Shown piece by piece: positions 10,020 to 18,044 of a DNA stretch of 48,673 nt (positions are counted from its first letter, which is position 1; each line of letters begins with the position of its first letter). The notes beneath the pieces were generated by a model. The model did no database searches, had not been told where the DNA came from, and saw only the letters and a list, made by a program, of their open reading frames with translations. The stretch comes from Microseira wollei NIES-4236 (GTDB taxonomy: Bacteria > Cyanobacteriota > Cyanobacteriia > Cyanobacteriales > Aerosakkonemataceae), in contig NZ_BLAY01000064.1 of the NCBI RefSeq assembly GCF_020521235.1, positions 1 to 48,673 of the forward strand. Direction: 5' to 3'. The translations under genes and the position numbers were made by a program.

Positions 10020-10223
10020 ATGTCAGAATCTCTCTCCCAACAAGATATCTCCGATCTCCGAGATTGGCAGCAAAAAATTGCCATCGCCAACCACAATAAT
10101 ATTTTCTGCCACTGTCACACTTGTGGCTATGAATGGGTAGATTCCACCTTTGATGCAATTTGTCCCACCTGCGCTAGCAAAAAAGTGGAACGGATCTCGT
10201 GCTGGCAGTTCCCTGATGATTGA
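10020..10223 (+). CDS. Small zinc-ribbon protein, hypothetical
   Basis: 67 residues. CHCHTCGYEWVD and a later CPTCASKKVE give a two-knuckle zinc ribbon, preceded by an acidic amphipathic N-terminus and followed by a SCWQFPDD tail. The function is unknown. An in-frame ATG at 9987 would add eleven residues; I prefer 10020 because the MSESLSQQDI start looks like the conserved part, but neither has a clear ribosome binding site. It is divergent from the amidohydrolase at 9916 and could share its promoter region. Confidence 0.6.
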   Translation: MSESLSQQDISDLRDWQQKIAIANHNNIFCHCHTCGYEWVDSTFDAICPTCASKKVERISCWQFPDD

Positions 10224-10240
10224 ACCCTCTAAAATTATAA

Positions 10241-10636
10241 TTATTGACGGAAGGATTTTATACTTTCTTCCCAATTAGCGCCATCGAAGGGAATAATTTT
10301 AAAGCGAGAGATGACGTCGCCATCGAGACAGCGCAGATTAACGTCGATCTGGTCGGGGTGCGATCGCGGACGATAAAAAGCGTGGATGCCGCAAATCCGG
10401 CAGAAATGATGCTTTGCAACACCAGTATTAAACGTGTACGTAGTTAGCACATCTTCACCGCTGAGGAGTGTAAACTGTTCTGGCGGGACGATTAGGTGTA
10501 AAAAGCCCTTCTTTTTGCAAATCGAGCAGTTGCAATCATCCGCCTCGTGCTTGTATACAACGACACGAAAGCGCACCGCGCCGCAGTGACATCCGCCTTC
10601 ATAGGTGACGGGTTCGTTTATTTGGTTATCAGTCAT
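10241..10636 (-). CDS. GFA/CENP-V family glutathione-dependent formaldehyde-activating-like protein
   Basis: 131 residues from the preferred ATG at 10636; an upstream ATG at 10657 would add seven. It shows the GFA zinc pattern: GGCHCGAVRFRV, then CNCSICKKKG, then FCRICGIHAFYRP. These cysteines bind two zinc ions, one structural and one in the active site. The founding member speeds addition of formaldehyde to glutathione, but most homologues have no proven activity. It lies convergent to the small zinc-ribbon gene, with only 17 bp between the stop codons. Confidence 0.85.
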   Translation of the reverse strand: MTDNQINEPVTYEGGCHCGAVRFRVVVYKHEADDCNCSICKKKGFLHLIVPPEQFTLLSGEDVLTTYTFNTGVAKHHFCRICGIHAFYRPRSHPDQIDVNLRCLDGDVISRFKIIPFDGANWEESIKSFRQ

Positions 10637-10730
10637 AACTAAAAGATCGGCAGGCAAATGACTGTGACAAATGATAACTGACTAATGTTGCAAGGGTGGG
10701 ATAAGATGGCATCAAAAATTAGAAACAGCT

Positions 10731-11507
10731 ATGAATCGACCTTTGCATACGCTGGGATTTCCGCCAAACGCTTGGGGAGTTAACGAAGATCTCGCCGACA
10801 TCACCCGCCCACCCCTAGATGTACGCGCCATCACCTTGCCGACCCAAACCAAGAAGCTGCGCCTCGACTTGGCGAAAGCGGCGATTTTGGTCATCGACAT
10901 GCAAAACGACTTTTGTCACCCCGATGGTTGGTTGGCGCATATTGGGGTAGACGTGACACCCGCGCGCGAACCGATCGAACCTTTAAAAGCATTATTACCA
11001 GAATTGCGGGCGGCAAACGTTCCAGTCATTTGGGTAAACTGGGGCAATCGTCCCGACTTGCTCAATATTAGCCCCGCAGCGCTTCACGTTTACAACCCTA
11101 CTGGCGTTGGTGTCGGACTCGGCGACCCTTTGCCCAAAAATGGTGCTAAAGTACTCATGGCAGGCAGTTGGGCTGCTGCTGTAGTCGATGAATTAGAACA
11201 AAAACCCGAAGATATCCCCATCGATAAATATCGCATGAGCGGATTTTGGGATACACCTTTAGATAGTATCCTGCGGAACTTAGGAAAAACTACTCTATTC
11301 TTTGCAGGCGTCAACGCCGACCAGTGCGTAATGACAACGCTGCAAGATGCCAACTTTTTAGGCTATGACTGCATCTTAGTCAAAGATTGCACCGCTACGA
11401 CTTCGCCAGAGTATTGTTGGTTAGCAACTTTATATAACGTTAAACAATGCTTTGGCTTTGTCGCCGATTCCCAAGCTATCCTGGAAGCAATCAAATCGAT
11501 TGGGTAA
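10731..11507 (+). CDS. Cysteine hydrolase, isochorismatase family
   Basis: 258 residues with the Asp-Lys-Cys triad of the isochorismatase-like amidases: Asp56 (LVIDMQNDF), Lys166 (DKYRMSGFW) and Cys199 (GVNADQCVMTT), with the usual cis peptide before the Cys loop. This branch includes biuret and ureidoacrylate amidohydrolases as well as nicotinamidases. The long N-terminal extension (about 45 residues before the first strand) is like the RutB/biuret hydrolase group rather than nicotinamidase. Placed between an amidohydrolase and a cupin, it is probably an amide-cleaving step in nitrogen compound catabolism. The stop codon lies in the first unit of a TAATCGG heptamer array. Confidence 0.85.
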   Translation: MNRPLHTLGFPPNAWGVNEDLADITRPPLDVRAITLPTQTKKLRLDLAKAAILVIDMQNDFCHPDGWLAHIGVDVTPAREPIEPLKALLPELRAANVPVIWVNWGNRPDLLNISPAALHVYNPTGVGVGLGDPLPKNGAKVLMAGSWAAAVVDELEQKPEDIPIDKYRMSGFWDTPLDSILRNLGKTTLFFAGVNADQCVMTTLQDANFLGYDCILVKDCTATTSPEYCWLATLYNVKQCFGFVADSQAILEAIKSIG

Positions 11508-11590
11508 TCGGTAATCGGTAATCGGTAATAGGAAAGCAAAAAACCAATTACCAATTACCAATTACCAATTACCAATTACCAATTACCAAA
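11502..11590. repeat. Heptamer arrays TAATCGG then CCAATTA
   Basis: Four TAATCGG-like units begin inside the stop codon of the cysteine hydrolase, then about six CCAATTA units follow in the opposite sense just before the cupin start. It has the same plus-arm/minus-arm design as the array at 8212. Confidence 0.8.
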
Positions 11591-11596
11591 ATCCTT

Positions 11597-12055
11597 ATGA
11601 TTGACTCCCCTCGTTGCGTCATTCCGGATGCGAAAACGCCCAAGCAATACCAAGCGTTTCGCATCAGTCCTAGCGATAGCAATCGTTTGGCGATTGTCTT
11701 CGATCCCACAACCGACGATATTTCTTTTACTTTTTGCGTCGAGATCTTTGATCTAGGCGGAAAAACACCGCCAAACCGACATCAGTTTGCGGCAGAAATG
11801 TTTTTTATCCTCAAAGGCGAAGGGTTAGCAACTTGCGATGGCAAAACGGTAAAAATTCAAGCCGGAGATAGCATTCTAGTCCCGCCTACGGGGACGCATG
11901 TAATCGAAAATACAGGTTATACGCGGTTGTACGCACTAACAGTCATGGTGCCAAACGAAGATTTTGCCGAACTGATTCGCAGGGGCGTACCAGTCGAGTT
12001 AGATGAAGAAGATATGGCAGTTTTGTGTCGTTCGGATGCTTTAGTTCCATGTTAA
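11597..12055 (+). CDS. Cupin domain protein
   Basis: 152 residues forming a single cupin barrel. Motif 1 is NRHQFAAEMFFILKGEG, with one His and the conserved Glu, and motif 2 is the GDSILVPPTGTHVIEN stretch with its His. Metal binding by these residues is likely. A C-terminal tail (ELIRRGVPVELDEEDMAVL) follows the barrel. It sits 89 bp after the cysteine hydrolase on the same strand, separated by a heptamer array, and 26 bp before a broken CocE-type hydrolase. It is likely an accessory enzyme or isomerase-like member of the same catabolic group; the substrate is unknown. Confidence 0.8.
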   Translation: MIDSPRCVIPDAKTPKQYQAFRISPSDSNRLAIVFDPTTDDISFTFCVEIFDLGGKTPPNRHQFAAEMFFILKGEGLATCDGKTVKIQAGDSILVPPTGTHVIENTGYTRLYALTVMVPNEDFAELIRRGVPVELDEEDMAVLCRSDALVPC

Positions 12056-12081
12056 ACGTACGTAAAAAATAGACGGTATCG

Positions 12082-12295
12082 ATGGTTACCCGTGACAGTT
12101 GGCGGCTGGATGCAGATGTATACCGTCCCGAAGAAGAGGGAAGTTTGCCGGTGTTGTTAATCAGACAACCATATGGGAGAGCGATCGCATCCACCGTAGT
12201 CTGGACCCATCCGACTTGGTACGCTTCCCACGGCTATATTGTGGCGATCCAAGACGTCCTCGGACGCGGCACATCCGAAGGCAAATTCGAGTTAT
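12082..12295 (+). pseudogene. CocE/NonD-type (X-Pro dipeptidyl-peptidase, S15) hydrolase, N-terminal fragment
   Basis: The first 71 codons match the start of a CocE/NonD alpha/beta hydrolase: RLDADVYRP, LPVLLIRQPYGR, then the region around the oxyanion Tyr and VAIQDVLGRGTSEGKFEL. Homology stops abruptly after that motif, just before the part that would carry the nucleophilic Ser. What follows is transposase-like DNA on the other strand. The frame runs on to 12372 without recognisable sequence. I read this as a gene cut by an insertion sequence whose remnant now occupies 12340-12985. Confidence 0.75.
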
Positions 12296-12339
12296 CAATG
12301 CCAACGTTGCCTTTCCCCAATGTATTTTTAGGTTTGATG

Positions 12340-12785
12340 AACGGCTTGCCTTCACAGACAAGCTGGGCATAAAACCTCCGATGACAAGGACTTGAATTTT
12401 GTTTTTACTGATAATTTTGATTGTCCCTTCTAGGGTAAATGAATCCTTTCGTCCTTTTTTCTGAAATTTTGGCGCACCAGCTTTCTTTTTAAAGCATTTC
12501 TGCCCAGCTTCTCCCAGATGCATTAATGCATATTGGGGGGCTGTTGCGTCAAACTTCATAGTACCAAGGATGTTTCGACTTGACTAATGCTACTAGCCAT
12601 TTATGTAAATCTATGGCACTAGGGAATTTGATTTTATTGTCTGGGTTGTTTTGATTGTGGTCTAGAATGGCTTTGGTTAATCCTCATCCCCAGTTCCAAG
12701 CATGACGTGCTACTCCTGCATGTTTCGCCAGCAGTTGAGTCAGAGACTTTTTGAATAGGATTTGAGTTTTAAATCCGAGTAGCAC
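12340..12785 (-). pseudogene. Degenerate TnpB (IS1341/IS605 OrfB type) N-terminal part, type A
   Basis: Reading from a GTG at 12785: VLLGFKTQILFKKSLTQLL then HAGVARHAWNWG, a typical TnpB N-terminus. A TGA interrupts after NWG. The frame resumes with LTKAILDHN, KFPSAIDLHKWLVALVK and HPWYYEV. A frameshift then leads into APQYALMHLGEAGQKCFKKK and FQKKGRKDSFTL. The catalytic RuvC part is missing or unrecognisable. It is therefore dead, with at least one nonsense and one frameshift mutation. Confidence 0.8.
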
Positions 12786-12816
12786 GGTTGGTTTTTTTAT
12801 GCGCTTCAAAGTAGAT

Positions 12817-12984
12817 TTAAGTATAATTTTTGTGGCTGTTGTTAGATCTGGATTGTCGGATGAGTTTGCTTTGGCGCATGGCTTCTTCAAGGCAAGTGTT
12901 GTACATCTGCCGTGCTGCCTCCAACCTGGACAACAAAATGCCCTCAATCGCTGAACTTACTATGAGAGGAAGTTCGGTAACGAA
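12817..12984 (-). pseudogene. TnpB N-terminal remnant, type B
   Basis: Reads FVTELPLIVSSAIEGILLSR, LEAARQMYNTCLEEAMRQ and so on. This matches the N-terminus of the intact TnpB at 38766-40259 (FVTEMPLIVDSLQEKQLLSR) and of the partial one at 48422. It stops at a TAA, and the type A TnpB remnant begins about 30 bp further on, so two different TnpB remnants are fused end to end. Confidence 0.75.
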
Positions 12985-13070
12985 TCAGGGCGTTGTCTTG
13001 GGCGAAGTTTTTGGCACGTCAAGACTGATTGTTCAACGATTAATTTAGTCTATAATGTATTGACTATATA

Positions 13071-13226
13071 ACTCAAGTTGCTAGTTATCTCTCTCACAGC
13101 GGCTAATGGCGTTCCCAGGCGACCGCCTGGGTCACGAGGCTAATGGATCGATTGGTAAAAATCCTTTATTAGCAATTAGCAATTAGCAAGCTTGCAACGC
13201 CCTTGTTTATAACTAGCAACTTGCGT
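13071..13226. mobile_element. MITE, family A (156 bp)
   Basis: Ends ACTCAAGTTGCTAGTTAT and ATAACTAGCAACTTGCGT, flanked on both sides by TATATA (6-bp target duplication). The interior contains a GTTCCCAGG...CCTGGG hairpin and AGCAATT heptamers. It is very similar to the copy that splits the hydrolase gene at 32656. The 315 bp that follow, up to the ferredoxin, hold no gene I recognise. Confidence 0.85.
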
Positions 13227-13541
13227 TATATACAAAACGAGCGAATAGAATCCCTCTCGTCGTGTTTCATCCCCCGGATAAATCGCGGTTGCGATCCAAC
13301 TCCCGAAGGTGGATGGTGAATTTGGGCAAGTGCGCTGATGCGGCAGGTGGAATTGTCAGAGAAATTCCAGCCAAGACGATCGTTTCTATGGGAAAAGCAA
13401 TTTTGATGCGCTTCCAGCAGCACACCTGCACCCCCGCACACCTGCACACCCGCTCCCTCTCTCAGGCAAATCTGTTTAAAATTCTTAATAGGTCAAGCAA
13501 GTCTATCTTGTTTGCCGCATCTTAAGGGAGATCAGAACACT

Positions 13542-13766
13542 GTGGCACACACTATTGTTACCAACACCTGCGAAGGCGTAGCCGACTGCGTTGAAGCTTG
13601 TCCGGTTGCTTGCATTCACCCAGGGCCGGGTAAAAATGTTAAAGGGACTGACTGGTATTGGATCGACTTTTCCACTTGTATCGATTGTGGTATATGTCTA
13701 CAGGTATGCCCTGTAGAAGGGGCAATTGTTCCAGAAGAACGTCCCGATTTGCAAAAGACGCCGTAA
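13542..13766 (+). CDS. Ferredoxin, two-cluster [4Fe-4S] type
   Basis: 74 residues. The first cysteine group is CEGVADCVEACPVACIHPG and the second is CIDCGICLQVCPVEGAI, giving eight cysteine ligands for two Fe-S clusters, a soluble low-potential electron carrier. The start is GTG at 13542, with AAGGGAG eleven bases upstream; an in-frame codon at 13512 lies before that site and is unlikely. The stop codon is part of a TAATGGC-type heptamer array. The partner enzyme is not evident from the context. Confidence 0.9.
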   Translation: MAHTIVTNTCEGVADCVEACPVACIHPGPGKNVKGTDWYWIDFSTCIDCGICLQVCPVEGAIVPEERPDLQKTP

Positions 13767-13855
13767 TGCTAATGGCTAATTGCTAATGGTTAATTGTTGG
13801 ATATGATTAGCAATTAGCCCATGACCCATCACCCATGACCCATGACCCATGACCC
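13764..13855. repeat. Heptamer arrays TAATGGC and CCCATGA between two genes
   Basis: TAATGCT, AATGGCT and related units start in the ferredoxin stop codon. After a short gap come ATGACCC units (13821, 13835, 13842, 13849), one of which supplies the start codon of the ABC ATPase. The phases of the other ATGs either run into a stop or are out of frame. Confidence 0.8.
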
Positions 13856-14570
13856 GTTATTACAAGTTGAGGATGTTTACGCCGGGTATGTAAAAGACCT
13901 GGATATCCTTCAAGGCGTCAATTTTCGCATCGATGCGGGGGAATTGGTCGCCGTTATTGGCCCTAATGGGGCTGGTAAATCAACTTTGGTTAAAACTATT
14001 TTTGGGCTGCTAACTCCCCATAAGGGCAAAATTACTTTTAAAGGCGAGAGTATCGGCGGCTTGAAGCCGAATCAAATTGTCGGGCGGGGGATGTGCTACG
14101 TGCCGCAAATCGCTAATGTGTTTCCTTCCCTGACGGTGGAAGAAAATCTGGAAATGGGCGGGTTTATCCGTCAGGACTCAATCCAACCTTTGAAGGAGAA
14201 AATTTTTGCTACTTTTCCCGTTTTGCGGAGACGACACCGCCAGCGGGCGGGTACGCTTTCCGGTGGGGAACGTCAGATGCTGGCGATGGGTAGGGCGTTG
14301 ATGCTGGAACCTTCTTTGCTTTTGTTGGATGAACCTTCGGCGGCTTTGTCTCCTATCCTGGTAACGAGTGTTTTTGAGCAAATCAAAAGCATTAATCAGG
14401 CAGGCACTGCGATTATCCTGGTGGAACAAAATGCCCGCAAGGCTTTGGAAATGGCGGATCGGGGTTATGTTTTGGAATCAGGACGCGATCGCTTCACCGC
14501 CCCTGGTTCCCAATTACTCAATGACCCCAAGGTCGGCGAACTTTATCTTGGTGTCGGTCAAAGTCATTGA
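13842..14570 (+). CDS. ABC transporter ATP-binding protein, LivF / branched-chain amino acid type
   Basis: 242 residues. Walker A is GPNGAGKST, the Q-loop region is YVPQIANVFPSLTVEENL, the signature is LSGGERQMLAMGRAL and Walker B is LLLLDEPSAALS. The switch position reads LVEQNA, with Gln in place of His, as in the LivF/UrtE group of hydrophobic amino acid and urea importers. No permease or binding-protein gene lies nearby, so it is either an orphan subunit or works with a distant operon (a NatE-like arrangement). The ATG at 13842 is the only in-frame ATG, provided by a repeat unit and with no clear ribosome binding site. Confidence 0.85.
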   Translation: MTHDPLLQVEDVYAGYVKDLDILQGVNFRIDAGELVAVIGPNGAGKSTLVKTIFGLLTPHKGKITFKGESIGGLKPNQIVGRGMCYVPQIANVFPSLTVEENLEMGGFIRQDSIQPLKEKIFATFPVLRRRHRQRAGTLSGGERQMLAMGRALMLEPSLLLLDEPSAALSPILVTSVFEQIKSINQAGTAIILVEQNARKALEMADRGYVLESGRDRFTAPGSQLLNDPKVGELYLGVGQSH

Positions 14571-14700
14571 AATGTATCCCTGGCGACTGTTTTTTGATAC
14601 GCTTGCATGGTACTATATTCATAATGGGATATTTGTAATTTAAAAAAAAATGTACATATTTCCATTATAAAGTAGATGATATAAGCATAAAATAATAATA

Positions 14701-14832
14701 ACGCAAGTTGCTAGTTATAAACTTTGGCGTTGCTAATGGCTAATTGCTAATTGCTAATCTGGGATTTTTACCAATAGATCCATTAGCCATTAGCCATTAG
14801 CCGCTCCCAGAGAGATAACTAGCAACTTGAGT
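14701..14832. mobile_element. MITE, family A (132 bp)
   Basis: Ends ACGCAAGTTGCTAGTTAT and ATAACTAGCAACTTGAGT, flanked by a 5-bp direct repeat TAATA. The interior consists of GCTAATGG units facing CATTAGC units and can fold into one long stem. It lies between the ABC ATPase and the JAMM peptidase gene. Confidence 0.85.
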
Positions 14833-14882
14833 TAATATCAGAAAATAGCCAATAAAGATAGGTAGAGAACAAAGAGATTTTT

Positions 14883-15383
14883 GTGACAATTGAACTCAGT
14901 AGGGAGCATCTGCAAGGAATCTGTAGCCATGCTGAAAGCGGTTATCCGCAAGAGTGCTGCGGGTTGCTGTTGGGACTGGTGAGAGGAGATAGTAAAACTG
15001 TGGTGGAAGTGCGACCGACTGAAAATGCTTGGGATGAAGAGGCGATGAAGGCATTTCAAGCAATGGAACGCTTGGCGAAGTTGGGGGAAACGAAGCGGGG
15101 AAATTATGCGATCGCACCCGCCGATATCCTAAAAGTGCAAAAAGAAGCACGCGATCGCCACCTGGCGATCATCGCCATTTACCATTCCCATCCAGATTGT
15201 GCCGCCATGCCATCGGAATTTGACAGACAAGTCGCTTGGCAGGAATACTCGTATATCATCGTTTCCGTCTGTTCTGGGAAAGCAGTAGATGTGACCAGCT
15301 GGCGTCTAGACGACGACCGAAAGTTTCAGAGCGAGCAAATATCGGTGATTGACCAATTAGAAAACTATTCTAAAAATAGGTAA
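14883..15383 (+). CDS. M67 family (JAMM/MPN+) metallopeptidase
   Basis: 166 residues with the complete JAMM zinc motif: Glu24 (YPQECCGLLLG), His101-x-His103 (YHSHPD), Ser111 and Asp114 (MPSEFD). Bacterial JAMM proteins cut C-terminal extensions from ubiquitin-like sulfur carrier proteins or peptides next to cysteine. The next gene is an E1-like MoeB-rhodanese, the partner expected for sulfur-carrier activation (cysteine, thiamine or molybdopterin sulfur). The start is GTG at 14883. A 390-bp non-coding stretch separates the two genes. Confidence 0.9.
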   Translation: MTIELSREHLQGICSHAESGYPQECCGLLLGLVRGDSKTVVEVRPTENAWDEEAMKAFQAMERLAKLGETKRGNYAIAPADILKVQKEARDRHLAIIAIYHSHPDCAAMPSEFDRQVAWQEYSYIIVSVCSGKAVDVTSWRLDDDRKFQSEQISVIDQLENYSKNR

Positions 15384-15771
15384 GAGAGCGGGGCAGTTTA
15401 GGTGTAATATATTTAGTCCTGACTCCGCACCAATGCTATCAACCAAACAGTGAACACTAGACAACTAGCACATTCACTGGATAGGTAGCCTAAGCTAAGT
15501 CCTATATGGACTACGTTAAGACGGTCATGACACCTCTAGGTGCTTTCCAGCTTAGAGCTGCTGTCGTTAGAAGTTAAACAGACGTATTTGGTTAAGTCAG
15601 TGCTTCTAACCTAAAAAAGCCCTCTTAACATTAGCGAGGAAAACTTTACCCCAGCAATGGGAGTTGGTGAGAGCAGGTTAAAATCAAAAACCTGCTCTTA
15701 ACCGATCGATATATGTACGCAATTTCCAATGTTGTCCAATTTTTCAACGATGCTTAGGGGTCGCGATCGCT
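15384..15771 (+). other. Structured untranslated region upstream of moeB
   Basis: There is no gene in these 388 bp, but potential RNA structure is dense. GTTAGAAG (15566-15573) pairs with CTTCTAAC (15603-15610), CAGCTTAGAGCTG is a small hairpin, and a 10-bp perfect stem lies at 15670-15698. This could be a long leader or a small RNA gene. I do not recognise a known riboswitch or RNA family. Confidence 0.4.
15670..15698. terminator. Perfect 10-bp hairpin, possible terminator
   Basis: AGAGCAGGTT and AACCTGCTCT enclose a 9-base A-rich loop. There is no U-run after either strand, so classical intrinsic termination is not certain. Confidence 0.4.
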
Positions 15772-16944
15772 ATGCTGAATCCGAATCTGGACGAGATCCA
15801 GCTAACTAAAGAAGACTACGAACGATACTCGCGTCACTTAATTTTGCCCGAAGTCGGACTGGAAGGGCAAAAACGTCTCAAAGCTGCCAGCGTTTTATGC
15901 ATCGGTACAGGCGGACTCGGTTCGCCGCTGCTGCTGTATTTAGCTGCTGCGGGGATTGGACGGATTGGGATTGTCGATTTCGATGTCGTAGATCATTCCA
16001 ACTTACAACGCCAAGTCATCCACGGCACATCCTGGGTAGGCAAACCAAAAATTGCATCTGCCAAAAACCGGATTTGGGAAATTAACCCAGCTTGCCAGGT
16101 TGATTTATACGAAACTCGGATATCTTCCGCAAACGCCCTCGACATTATCAAACCTTACGACATCGTGGTGGATGGAACGGATAACTTCCCCACCCGCTAC
16201 CTGGTAAACGATGCTTGTGTATTGTTGAACAAACCCAACGTCTACGGTTCGATTTTCCGGTTTGAAGGGCAAGCGACTCTCTTTAACTACCAAGATGGCC
16301 CAAATTACCGCGACTTGTACCCGGAACCCCCGCCACCAGGGATGGTTCCTTCTTGTGCTGAAGGCGGCGTCTTAGGAGTCTTACCGGGAATTATTGGCGT
16401 TATCCAAGCAACGGAAACGATCAAAATTATCATCGGGCAGGGGACAACTTTAAGCGGAAGGTTGCTGCTTTACAATGCCCTGGAAATGAAATTCCGCGAA
16501 TTGAAACTGCGACCGAACCCGGTGCGCCCGACGATCGAAAAATTGATAGACTACGAACAATTCTGCGGTATTCCCCAAGCTAAAGCAGAGGAGGCTAAAC
16601 GGCAGATGGAAATGCAAGAGATGACTGTTAAAGAATTAAAAGAGCTACTCGATAGCGGTGCGGATGATTTCATTCTCGTGGATGTCCGCAACCCGAACGA
16701 GTACCAAATTGCCAAAATACCCGGTGCTGTCTTGGTACCGCTACCCGACATCGAAAAAGGTGAAGGCGTTACCAAAATCAAAGAAATGCTCAACGGTCAT
16801 CGCTTGATTGCTCATTGTAAGATGGGCGGACGTTCGGCGAAAGCCTTGGGCATTCTCAAAGAACATGGTATCGACGGCATTAACGTCAAAGGCGGAATTA
16901 CCGCTTGGAGTCGCGAAGTCGATTCATCTGTGCCTGAATACTAA
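15772..16944 (+). CDS. moeB: E1-like adenylyltransferase with C-terminal rhodanese domain (MoeB/MoeZ type)
   Basis: 390 residues. Residues about 15-265 are the ThiF/MoeB adenylation domain: IGTGGLGSP nucleotide loop (44-52), IVDFDVVDHSNLQRQ, and Cys195 in SCAEGGVLGVLPG. Residues about 280-390 are a rhodanese domain with Cys349 in HCKMGGRSAKAL as the persulfide carrier. The fusion activates the C-terminal glycine of a small sulfur carrier and turns it into a thiocarboxylate for molybdopterin, thiamine or cysteine synthesis. The upstream JAMM peptidase supports a sulfur-carrier role. The start ATG lies in a GCGATCGCTATG context. Confidence 0.92.
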   Translation: MLNPNLDEIQLTKEDYERYSRHLILPEVGLEGQKRLKAASVLCIGTGGLGSPLLLYLAAAGIGRIGIVDFDVVDHSNLQRQVIHGTSWVGKPKIASAKNRIWEINPACQVDLYETRISSANALDIIKPYDIVVDGTDNFPTRYLVNDACVLLNKPNVYGSIFRFEGQATLFNYQDGPNYRDLYPEPPPPGMVPSCAEGGVLGVLPGIIGVIQATETIKIIIGQGTTLSGRLLLYNALEMKFRELKLRPNPVRPTIEKLIDYEQFCGIPQAKAEEAKRQMEMQEMTVKELKELLDSGADDFILVDVRNPNEYQIAKIPGAVLVPLPDIEKGEGVTKIKEMLNGHRLIAHCKMGGRSAKALGILKEHGIDGINVKGGITAWSREVDSSVPEY

Positions 16945-17693
16945 GAAATGTTGGTTGGGTTGACATGAGGAAACCCAACCATCCAACCTGCGGGTGTTGG
17001 GTTGAACAAGCTCAACCCAACCTACAAAATACTTGCTTTTTTCTTGATCCCCTTACTATAACGTTAATTATTGATAAATTTTAAGTTGATCCCCCAGGAT
17101 TCGGCATCATAGTAAATAGGGGGGTGCGTGATAGTAGTGGCGAGCGCTCAAATATAGGGTAGTAGACCCGGTTCTGCAACCCGCCGTCCCTATGGGGCGA
17201 TGGTCATATCGCTATTCCCCCCTCAGGAACGAATTGAGGATGATAGTCATGTGCTGTCCGACACCGGAATTAGAACGGTCAAAACCATGTCAAACCTGGG
17301 AATCGATGCCGAAAGGTAGCAGCGATGGGGGGATTTGCAGGGAAGAAGCTCTTGTTGCAGCTTTGTTTCAACGATTACCAAAGATGTTGGCCTCGTTGGA
17401 AAGTTTCTCTGAAAAATGACCCCTGGCAACCTTTACAAATATAAACATATGACCCCTTGACTTATTACCAATGGTTTGTTTGAAGCAAGAGAGGTGAAAC
17501 CTTATTAATAAAAAAGATTATTGTAGCATTGAATACAGCAAAAAGAGTCAAACTCAAGGTAGATGTAATGTAGAAGCAATAACAGTATTGTACTAAAACA
17601 GATAAAAAAAGCTTAAGACAAAGTTAGTTCATCGTTATTGAATGGCGTGAGATAGAGCCTAGTCATTAGTTAGATAAGAAGAAAATCTAAAAA
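16945..17693. other. Intergenic region with TTGGGTTGA repeats and a candidate small RNA
   Basis: After moeB, GGTTGGGTTGACATG with CCCAACC, and TGGGTTGAACAAGCTCAACCCA, form dispersed hairpin repeats (16950-17022). Between 17085 and 17440 the sequence is GC-richer than its surroundings and has internal complementarity (see the ncRNA candidate). The last 250 bp before DUF1830 are AT-rich and show nothing further. Confidence 0.5.
17251..17345 (+). ncRNA. Candidate small SRP (4.5S-type) RNA
   Basis: The core GCCGAAAGGTAGCAGC resembles the conserved apical hairpin of bacterial SRP RNA (GNRA tetraloop followed by AGCAGC). It is preceded by AAACCATGTCAAACC, like the GAACC-GTCAGG arm of that RNA, and GTGCTGTCC at the 5' side can pair partly with GGATTTGCA at the 3' side. 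The length of about 95 nt fits. Against it, the 5' strand of the symmetric loop (TCAG) is not evident. This is recognition by eye only. Confidence 0.35.
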
Positions 17694-18044
17694 ATGTCAG
17701 CGCCTCTAGACTGGTGGCCTTACAATAGCGAATCGCTGAACGCGACAGCAGACCAGGGAGGTTTCAAGGTGCTAAAGGTGAATAACAAAAATATGTGTTA
17801 CTACGGCAATTTTACGAGCGAAATTCAAATAGCTCGCGTCACAAATATACCAAATTTAAACTTTGAGCGGGTGGTATTTCCAGGAGATCGTTTGTTATTT
17901 GAAGCTGTGCCAGAGGCGCAATTGGAAGTTTATATAAGTAAAACGGGCAGGGAAATTTTATTGAAGAAAATTTCTTGCGATCGCTTGTGGGTGAACGAAG
18001 GAATCAATATATTTGAATTCACCTCACCTAACCGCTCAAATTGA
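17694..18044 (+). CDS. DUF1830 domain protein
   Basis: 116 residues. The middle matches the cyanobacterial DUF1830 family: CYYGNFTSEIQIARVTNIPN, then FERVVFPGDRLLFEAVPEA, LEVY and ILLKKISCDRLWV. The family is nearly confined to cyanobacteria and has no assigned function; it looks like a small soluble beta protein. The ATG at 17694 follows AAGAAGAAAATCTAAAAA. The 630 bp downstream hold no gene. Confidence 0.85.
   Translation: MSAPLDWWPYNSESLNATADQGGFKVLKVNNKNMCYYGNFTSEIQIARVTNIPNLNFERVVFPGDRLLFEAVPEAQLEVYISKTGREILLKKISCDRLWVNEGINIFEFTSPNRSN

Noticed and set aside
13262-13525. 87-codon open frame before the ferredoxin
   Set aside because: Composition and the CACCTGCA-type repeats suggest non-coding DNA; no ribosome binding site.
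13842-14570. Complete branched-chain amino acid transporter operon
   Set aside because: No permease, second ATPase or binding protein gene adjoins the LivF-like gene.
17192-17419. 75-codon open frame as a protein gene
   Set aside because: No recognisable family, and it lies over sequence that looks like structured RNA.
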